From Branchiostoma floridae (Eukaryota > Chordata > Leptocardii > Amphioxiformes > Branchiostomatidae), in assembly GCF_000003815.2 (NCBI RefSeq), contig NC_049979.1, positions 6,742,252 to 6,806,251 on the forward strand: a stretch of 64,000 nt of DNA, given 5' to 3'. The translations under genes were made by a program, and so were the position numbers. Shown here piece after piece: positions 56,301 to 64,000 of this stretch; position 1 is the stretch's first letter, and every line of letters begins with the position of its first letter. The notes under the pieces were generated by a model that did no database searches, was not told the DNA's origin, and worked only from the letters and a program-made list of their open reading frames with translations.

Positions 56301-59300
56301 GGAAGTTATTTATGAATATGGTCTGTCTCAGCAAAACAACATTAGTCTTCTGTGTGAACTAGACAAATACAGGGAAGGTAGCAGACACAATAGTTTCAAC
56401 TTTCAAGCATGCCATCCAACTCTCTATCTAAATGGCTTCCAGAGTTAGCTTCTACCAGTTTTATTGTTAAATCATACAACACTTAAATCGCTCAACATAA
56501 TCCCTTCAAAGAGTCCTTATCGTAAAAAAGTAACTGAATAATTCTGCTTCAATTATACAGGCTGTTTACAAAACTTCTCTTCAACAAAACATTCTTTGAA
56601 CTGTCTCACTGATGTCAATGTTAGAACTGTTCTTAAAACACAACTCAACCAACCGTACACATGTTTGTTCCCTGTCTGCATATTACTCACTTTTTCAAAA
56701 TGTTACAACAGTTCTTAGAAGTTACAATACAATTCTACATGCTATGCAACCATCTGTAAGTTTGTTCCCTGTCTGCAAACTACTCACTTTTCAAAATGTT
56801 ACAACAGTTCTTACGACACAATTCTACACGTTATGCAACCTTTGTTACATGACTGCATTCTACTCACTTTTCGAAATGGTGGCTGTACATCTGTGTGGGA
56901 ATGTTGAGTAGGCGGTTGTAGATGGCTGTGATGTTCTTCAGGTTCCCTTGCTCCAGTTCCCAGGCCAGGTACAAGTCCCACAGGCGGTCTGAGCGGAACT
57001 CTGTGCCAGCTGCTGTCACCGCCTTCTCATACACACTGCCGATAAGAGAAGCACAACATCTGTACATTTATCATGGCTACCGAGCATTGTCAGCTCACTG
57101 AAAAATGAAGGACTTTAGAATATGAGGCATTCTAAAACAAATCATGGATCCATAATTGTAGTGTTATACCTAGCATCAGTTTGAACACAGAGTACTCCTA
57201 TGCTTCCTATGCTGTTATTCAGGCCCCAATACTGTCTTTCAACCAGCATAGCAGTGCTTTTTTTCTGGTGTGAGTATATCATTGAAAAAATTGACATTTG
57301 GCTTTGGAATAAGGCTGTGAGTGTGACAGGGGAAAACCTTACTTTCCAAAATTTGCCCTTCCATATGTAGGTTTCGGGGTTATGAATTTTGAAACTTTTG
57401 TTAGGAGGATCCTGGACCCCCTGCCGTGGTCTCGTCTTCCGTGGCCTGCACCTAACCCCTGACCTGTGAAAAAATTCTGGTGCAAACCCTGTCACAATCC
57501 ATGCATGGGTGAATGGCCAAACATAAATTAAAAGTTATGACCTGACAAAACATCTGACGGATCAATCAAGTCCCACCCTAAAACCAGACGCTTCTCCCAG
57601 CATGTCTGCCGAAGATTTGACAAGGTATATCTGAGTTAGACGAATGTTTGTACTGATATGTTGAATGGTGGATTAAGTAGATTCATTTGAACCATCCAAA
57701 CACAGATGTTGGGCACGCGATCAGCACAACATGGCAGCATCTCTACTTATGGTGTTGGAGTTGTTTGTCATCCCAACAATACTTAACACATGGTATCATT
57801 AATATGTTTTCAAGATTACAAGGCACCAACTACACTTTATCTCAATGTGTGGTCGTCTGTAATCCTATGCCTGCGCATGACCAAATGGTGTGACCTACTG
57901 AACAGAATCAGTATACAAACAGAGGGACATGATAGCACTAGAAATGTGAGCAAGGGTCAGAACTACGTATACCACTGATCTGCCTGGATAGAAGAGCCAG
58001 TGAAAATGAACTCTCAAGTCACCCACTTATTATACACCCAATGACTTCCAAGTAATACCAAGTGGTGCCCTGCTTATGGACAATGTACTAAATAACTTAA
58101 AAGGGTAAGAATAAACACAGAGAAAAGAGCTCACACAGAAAGACAGACACATTGCATGATAGTATTGATACTCATTTCAACTCGAAGGGTTAAAACTTTC
58201 ATAGTTTCAACATGAAGACCAAAAGCTTCAATCTTTATGTTCTAATATTTTTAGACTTCAACCACAACAGGAGCTTACAGAACACTTAGTAACAGTAGGC
58301 AACTATTTCTTACAACCTGCTACTCAGCTGTACATGCAGCTTGAGGTACCAGGCCACAAGAGCTTGCTAGTTCCTTCATTAGTGCAGCAATGAGACTGGC
58401 GTCTTACCTCCGTAGGTTCGCCTGGCCAACTTCGTCGGTTGTCTGGACTTCGGTGGCGAAGTTTATGTAGTGGATCCAGAGGTCAACACTGAGTGGGATT
58501 GCTTTCAATCCTCGTTCATAGACCTTAGAAAATCATACAGAAAACAGCGGGGCATCAATACCACATGAGCCATGGATACAGGCACCATGCCAAAGGAAAG
58601 ACTTGTGAACTAAAGTCGGGCAGAAATCTGTATTGAAGTGAATAAAGACTTATCTCTAACAGTGAAAATGAATGGGTTAAGACGTAGACTTCAACCTGAC
58701 GTTACCGTTGGAGCGCGGAAACAAGCATGTCATCTTTGAAGCATGGCAATGGTCATTCCCACTTCCGAGCCTGTTCGTGATCGCTACGCTCGGTGCTCTG
58801 CATTCTTCAGAAGTATGTGTAATGCTTGTAAGGACCCATTAAGTACAGATGTTAACAATGATGGCAGGTACTACTCCATTCAGCAAGTTTTACACAGCCA
58901 TTACCAGTCAAATTACGAGGACAAATTACAAATGCAACATCAAATTTGAAATTCCAAATAACAAAAACACAAAAGTGACTGTTGGGTCCATGTAGACTAT
59001 GTTCTATGGCGTGCAATGGTCCCTGTCAATTTGGATCAATCCCTGTGGAGACAGAAAACATGGACGTGAGACAAACCAAAACGCCCAAAATAAATCCAGA
59101 GGGAAATCGGAAAGTAGACAAGCGCGGAGCAGACAACCAACCACAAGTATAAACAGCACGACTGGGTTCCACACAGCTTGAGAATCCCCTTCCCTCCCTC
59201 CAGCTCTCCAATGGTATGTTGTCCCAGTGGTATGGGAAGGGTGAAACTCAAGACCGGCCAGCTGTTGGCAGCCAAGTCAAAGGTTACTGGTTTTACCATA

Positions 59301-62300
59301 AATTTTACGTGACTACAACTGAAGGACAATTTTGGATGTGCCAGAGTTTTGCACTGAGTTTTGTCGTGCCAAATCTATCTTCAAATCTGTTGTCAATACT
59401 GGACTCTGTTTGGACGTTGGGCTATGGTTCTTTTTTTCTCCTCCATGCCCATGTTTTCCTAGTACACCCCCTGGGCGCTGTTTCACTTGTAATTGGCTCT
59501 GCTGCCAGAGGGTCCGGTGAGGGCACACACTCTCTCCCTTCCTACCTCCTGCGCTTGCTCTATGTTGCCGTGTTTCTTCTCCACATCAGCGTACTTCTTC
59601 CAGTAGCCGTAGCAGTAGGGGTAGCGCATGAAGAAGGCATCGAACGCCCGCCTCGCCTGGTTCAACTTGTTCTGAAAGGAAAAAAAAAAGTGAAGTAAGT
59701 AAGTATCTTCTGATGAAGACATAACAATAACAGATTGGCATGACAACATGGAAAGATCAAGAAATTTCTCAGCACAGTAATGTTGCTACTGGCTCACTTT
59801 ACACTTTTGAGGATTAGCGGGCAAGCCTTCTGGTGTTATATTCAACAAAACAACAAAGTCATTCCTTTTGGGGAACGGGTATTCTGCGCGTTAAAAATCT
59901 GCGCGCGCGTTAAAAATCTGCGCGTTAAAAAATTAAGTTGTACATTGAGAAATTCTTAGGCAGAAAAATGTGACCCCATTATATGATTTTACCTCTGTTA
60001 CTTGAATTTTGGGTTTGAAAAGCCCCTAATTTTTAGGTCCCTTGGGAATAGGTTAATTTGCATATCCAGAAGATTTCAAAATTACTTGAATTTGACACAA
60101 ATACATGAAAAAATAACTAACGTGAGGCTTTATATTGTAAAATATAACTGCTTGAGGCTTTTCTCCATTCTGCAAGCTTCATTTCATCTTTTCTCAAGCA
60201 GATTGTTTCACATGCAAATATCAACCTTTGTTGCGCGTTAAAACTTAATGTTTAAAAATCACTTTAAAACTCCTGGAAAGAGATATTTGTACTCTAGAAT
60301 GCAACAATATGATACTTAATTTCATTTTGTGTTATCTTCTTCAAGCTTTTAAGTTCAAAACTGCAAAAAAGTTTTTAAATCCCCAGGGAATCAGCTAATT
60401 TGCATATTTTAACGCGCAGGTTTTTAACGCGCAAGTTTTAACACGCAAATTTTAACGCGCACAAAACCCCAACCCACAACTTGATATCAGTTGAACTTAA
60501 TTGAGATACTGATTTTAGAATGATGACTGCGCCAGTCTCAATCATATCAAGTTCAATGAACAACTCGACATAAACATGGCTATCTCACCCTGACAAACAT
60601 TTGTCCAGCTGTTTTTTAAATCATAAAATCAAGAAAGGTAACGCATTTCAAATACGTGCCAAGTCAAAGCATTTTATGGACAGATGTGGTGCCAAGCTTC
60701 AGACAGCTGTCAAAAATTACGTATCTGTCTGGCCACCATTATAAAAAGAATTTTCAGTGCTAAAGAAAGTTCCATGTGTCTTGCCACCAGAGCTTGTAAC
60801 TTGTACAGGTCTACAAGCACTTTTCTAATTGAACTATAGTTTAGCTGTACACTTTGTACATGAACATATATAGTATATACCTCATGCTCCACATATTGCA
60901 GCAGGTATGTCCAGCCTGTGAAGTCTTGTGGATTCTCCTTCACTACCTTCCAGTACTTCTCCAGTTCGGGAGAATCGGGTTCCTCCTCCTCCTTTGCACC
61001 CTTCCAGTACTTCTCTAGCTCTAGAGAGTCTGTCTTGTTGTCGGAACTGGCACCCTTGTACGCCATTTCAGTCCCAAGTGCCAGGTCCATACTTGGTACT
61101 GGGGAAAGAGTGGGGTGTAGGTGGTCAGACGGTTTGCAAAACACTAAAACATGGTCGAAAGATTTATAATAACATTCCTACCATACTTTTCATGATTGCA
61201 GTGTTTCTGTCAGTGAATGTGATTCATACATGGCTGATCCTAGGCTTAATATTGATCAAGGTTTGACCAAGTTGATGTTCTCTCAACAAGGAAGTCAGGA
61301 ACATAGGAGACTATATACAATTCTTGAGTAGACCTGGTAAAATAACACAAAGGTAGTACTGTTTTAGTTTTGAGATAACAAAGGGACCATTCATTGTTTC
61401 AATTACCTACAGTTTTGAACATTGAGAGACATCAAATCATCAGATTCAATCCTACTCCTTGCCTAGGCATGTTTATGCCTCTGTGCATGGCACTTGCATT
61501 TGGCCATTTTGGGGATGCCATTGCATTGCAGTGCTTCTCAATAAATCTGTATTTGAAAAATGTCTTGTGACAGTAGTCTATACGTACAGTGGGAATTCAT
61601 AAATTCCCAACTCCCAAGACAACTCTTTTAATTGTAGTTACAATTTTACACTACATTAAATTACAGCCTGAAGTGAAAAACATATGTTTCTCCTGTATCA
61701 GTAGCTTTCACATCACTACATACTTATAGTTATACTGCATGGTAAAATACCTGCATGAATACTCCCTAAATGAAGCATGTTTGTTCTGTACTGCAGCCCA
61801 GAGAACTCCAACCGTGGGAAAACTTCCACAATACACCTCACAGACACGAAGCTGAACTCAATGCGTCTGTCACAACAAGCCACATCTGATCTTTCGATCA
61901 CATCAACTGACTGGAATATGTTTACATGTCTCGTGGCCTGCATCCAAAAATACGCCCGACAACATTTACATGTATGGAAGAAAGGAACCTCTTTCGGTGT
62001 GACGTGCCCCACGGACAGTCAGTCCTTTCACAAAACACGTCTAGACCAGAAAGGAGAGACTAGATCTGATCTACAGGGACTGAGCGACCACAAAATTATC
62101 ATTTCTGCCCGGTCAGAACAACAGCGACCCATGTAATGTTTATATGTTACACGTTTGCACGTTCATGGACGCAATGTTTAACACGAATAGGTGCAAATAA
62201 TACAATCAATCTGTCTCAAACAATCACTAGGTTGTAAGGGCACATGATAAATAAGGATAGACCTTTGTATATGAGGAAAAGGCGTGCAAACATCAGAGTA

Positions 62301-62524
62301 TGGTCACGTTTCCACATCCAAACTTTACAAATCCCTTTTCATTGATGGTCAAAAAGTACATTTAATTGACATGTGTACCTTAAAATAACGGGTACTTCAT
62401 ACTCTATAGTATGTCTAGTTGATTTTCTTAACATGCTAAGATATAACAAACCTTCCATCGCCACAGGATGCGTTGGATTGGAGTTAGATATGGGCGTAAC
62501 GCTGACTGCACTTTCGTCCGCCAT
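47358..62524 (-). CDS. PRPF39: PRPF39, pre-mRNA-processing factor 39
   Basis: U1-snRNP-associated splicing factor built from HAT (half-TPR) helical repeats (family knowledge), 689 aa against about 669 in human. Exons: 62452-62524, 60881-61098, 59546-59671, 58408-58523, 56868-57035, 55235-55418, 53624-53731, 52150-52314, 51450-51576, 50802-51010, 50422-50481, 49280-49464, 48438-48518, 47922-48105, 47358-47423. Landmarks: [79 protein letters not shown] and [15 protein letters not shown]. The C-terminus is Pro- and Tyr-rich (MPPP repeats, [12 protein letters not shown]). Exon 2 has an internal duplication of the LELEKYWK block. The start [11 protein letters not shown] is at 62524; an in-frame Met further upstream (62602) could extend it. 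All phases agree and the total is 690 codons including the stop. Confidence 0.93.
48151..48299 (+). mobile_element. tRNA-derived SINE
   Basis: GTGTGGCGCAACTGGTAGAG (A box), GAGTTCGATACCC (B box), then CCATGCCCCAATGCCC and ACTTTCCCTTACGGTAGAGT. In PRPF39 intron 13, antisense to the gene. Same family as 42701-42846. Confidence 0.7.
48868..49041. mobile_element. Tc1/mariner (pogo-like) MITE
   Basis: A 174-base element with ends CAGTGGAAGCCAGTTAATTG and CAATTAAGCGGCTTCCACTG, flanked by the dinucleotide TA on both sides (48866-48867 and 49042-49043). The interior repeats TTGCAC/GTGCAA motifs. It is in PRPF39 intron 12. Confidence 0.8.
50000..50260 (+). mobile_element. Possible non-LTR retrotransposon 3' end
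   Basis: Sequence ending TTAGCTCTTGGCTAAATGGG ... AACAAATAAATAAATAATTG resembles the AATA-repeat tail of a LINE-type element. No coding part is left. Low certainty. Confidence 0.3.
53232..53612. mobile_element. Possible hAT-like degenerate element
   Basis: CCAGGCTTTTAGCTAGGATT near the left and GCCTGGCTTAAATGCTG at the right are imperfect inverted repeats. In between are GGGTGTCC/GGGCGTCC motifs near both ends. Boundaries uncertain. Confidence 0.35.
53830..53979. mobile_element. Foldback element
   Basis: The two halves pair over about 65 bases: ACTGTAATATCCAACACAAA with TTTGTGCTGGATATTACAGT, and CCCAAATTTTCGACT with AGTCGAAAATTTGGG. PRPF39 intron 6. Confidence 0.75.
54628..55006. mobile_element. 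MITE rich in GGGTGCAC repeats (hAT-like ends)
   Basis: Left end CATGGCTCGAAATT and right end AATTCGAGCCCTG, flanked by CTTCAG on both sides. The motif GGGTGCACC recurs many times in both subterminal regions in both orientations. PRPF39 intron 6. Confidence 0.7.
59870..60475. mobile_element. MITE with CGCGTTAAAA subterminal repeats
   Basis: Clusters of CTGCGCGTTAAAAA at the left (59883-59935) and inverted TTTTAACGCGCA units at the right (60408-60462), with GGGGAACG and CAAAACCCC near the ends. About 600 bases in PRPF39 intron 2. No transposase frame. Confidence 0.7.
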
Positions 62525-62900
62525 GATGTTCCTGCGTCTGCTTGAGATCCGCCTGCTTGGGTGGCTTACACTTTGATATTCATTGCCTGTCAATTTGTTC
62601 AATACTATGACGTATGAAACTTGATGAGATCTCCTTAACTAGACAAAAAAATATAGCCAAAATGTGGTATGATAAAATGTGCAGTTTTTTGCAGTAATTT
62701 TTCTAAGTAGATGCTATCGTTTTTACAACATGCTGGCATCAATTTTTATACCACAGACCGCTATGGTACCATAGAGGCCCCAAAACATTGGGTAAAGGGA
62801 TCATTTAAGTTGTCCCGAGCATGTAAATGAGTACTAAGTTGTCCCGAGAATATTAAAGAGATGCATGCAAATAACTATGAATGCATCAAGAAGACCAATA
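62525..62900. other. PRPF39 upstream flank
   Basis: Presumed promoter side of PRPF39. I recognised no distinct core promoter motif and no other gene before the minisatellite begins. Confidence 0.4.
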
Positions 62901-63964
62901 GAATCCCGGAGAAACCTGGACAAACCAGGAGAATCTAAGAGAATACAGGAGAAACCAGGAGAATCCGGCAGAATACAGGAGAATCTAGGAGAAACTAGGA
63001 GAAACCAGGAGAAACCCGGAGAATCTAGGAGAATCCAGGAGAATACAGGAGAAACTAGGAGAAACCAGGAGAATCTAGGAGAATACAGGAGAATACAGGA
63101 GAAACGAGGAGAAACCCGGAGAAACTAGGAGAAACCAGGAGAATATAGGAGAAACTAGGAGAAACCAGGAGAATCTAGGAGAATACAGGAGAAACTGGGA
63201 GAATCCAGGAGAAAGCAGGAGAATCTAGGAGAATCCAGGAGAATACAGGAGAAACGAGGAGAAACTAGGAGTAACCTGGAGAATCCAGGAGAATACAGGA
63301 GAAACTAGGAGAAACCCGGAGAATCTAGGAGAATACAGGAGAATACAGGAGAAACTAGGAGAAACCAGGAGAAACTAGGAGAAACCAGGAAAATCTAGGA
63401 GAATCCAGGAGAATACAGGAGAAACGAGGAGAAACCCGGAGAAACTAGGAGAATCCAAGAGAAACCCGGAGAATTTAGGAGAATCCAGGAGAATCTAGGA
63501 GAATACAGGAGAAACTGGAAGAAACCAGGAGAAAGCAGGAGAATCTAGGAGAATCCAGGAGAAACCCGGAGAAACTAGGAGAAACCTGGAGAATGCAGGA
63601 GAATACAGGAGAAACTAGGAGAAACCCGGAGAATCTAAGAGAATCCAGGAGAATCCAGGAGAAACCAGGAGAAACGAGGAGAATCCAGGAGAAACCCGGA
63701 GAATCTAGGAGAATCCAGGAGAATACAGGAGAAACGAGGAGAAACCCGGAGAAACTAGGAGAAACCTGGAGAATGCAGGAGAATACAGGAGAAACTAGGA
63801 GAAACCCGGAGAAACTAGGAGAAACCCGGAGAATCTAAGAGAATCCAGGAGAAACCAGGAGAAACGAGGAGAATCCAGGAGAAACCCGGAGAATCTAGGA
63901 GAATCCAGGAGAATACACGAGAAACGAGGAGAAACCCGGAGAAACTAGGAGAAACCTGGAGAAT
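62901..63964. repeat. Decamer minisatellite (GGAGAAWCNA-type)
   Basis: About 106 tandem units of 10 bases, mostly GAAACCAGGA, GAAACTAGGA, GAATCCAGGA and GAATACAGGA, with GGAGAA in nearly all. It starts at GAATCCCGGA and ends just before TCATCGATAA. It lies upstream of PRPF39. Long open frames of Arg/Glu/Asn over it are artefacts of periodicity. Confidence 0.95.
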
Positions 63965-64000
63965 CATCGATAATAGTAAGTCATCGCCCACTCAATCGGG

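Noticed and set aside
59216-59698. Hydrophobic 160-aa open frame on the + strand
   Set aside because: Mostly PRPF39 intron sequence and antisense to exon 3. No homolog recognised, no splice or promoter context.
62865-63838. Arg/Glu/Asn-rich proteins over the right end
   Set aside because: Artefact of the 10-base minisatellite. The period is not a multiple of three and there is no start or splice context.
62901-63964. CRISPR-like array
   Set aside because: Units are contiguous 10-mers without spacers, in an animal genome.

Overview
The window is animal nuclear DNA: intron-rich genes with GT-AG splice sites, long AT-rich introns, and many short terminal-inverted-repeat elements, tRNA-derived SINEs, microsatellites and a Penelope-like retroelement remnant. 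The gene set (a probable TPC3-type two-pore channel, tandem nicotinic receptor alpha subunits, a single-CRD TNF-receptor-like protein, DCAF5, PIGH, GNMT, PRPF39) and the repeat style point to an invertebrate deuterostome. Amphioxus (Branchiostoma) is the best guess. This is an inference from memory; no database was searched.

Layout, left to right. 1-3748 (+) is the 3' part of DCAF5, with its start outside the window. 4988-10281 (-) and 11270-16478 (-) are two tandem nicotinic acetylcholine receptor alpha subunit genes. Each is complete, with nine coding exons of exactly matching length. 17811-19070 (+) is a two-exon TNFR-superfamily-like type I membrane protein. 20175-24110 (-) is an eight-exon aldo-keto reductase, which shares a 246-base divergent promoter with PIGH (+, 24357-26636). 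28963-34813 (+) is glycine N-methyltransferase, with a candidate alternative last exon. 37275-45588 (+) is a 19-exon two-pore channel of probable TPC3 type, one of whose introns is a clear U12-dependent AT-AC intron. 47358-62524 (-) is the 15-exon splicing factor PRPF39, convergent with the channel gene. The right end (62901-63964) is a 1-kb decamer minisatellite.

Coding exons were assigned by joining splice sites so that the frame stays open. For every complete gene the exon lengths sum to a whole number of codons ending in a stop: 458 and 458 aa (nAChR), 246 aa (TNFR-like), 334 aa (AKR), 236 aa (PIGH), 306 aa (GNMT), 750 aa (TPC) and 689 aa (PRPF39). The genes are mostly unrelated housekeeping or signalling genes and do not form an operon or pathway. 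DCAF5, PIGH and PRPF39 all lie on human 14q, so part of this neighbourhood may be old chordate synteny.

I saw no CRISPR array, prokaryotic operon or wholly new biochemical system. The most notable signals are the AT-AC intron, the alternative GNMT terminus, the two nAChR paralogs with an atypical agonist-site residue, a non-autonomous DNA transposon family with 9-bp target duplications, and the inverted Penelope fragment between convergent genes.
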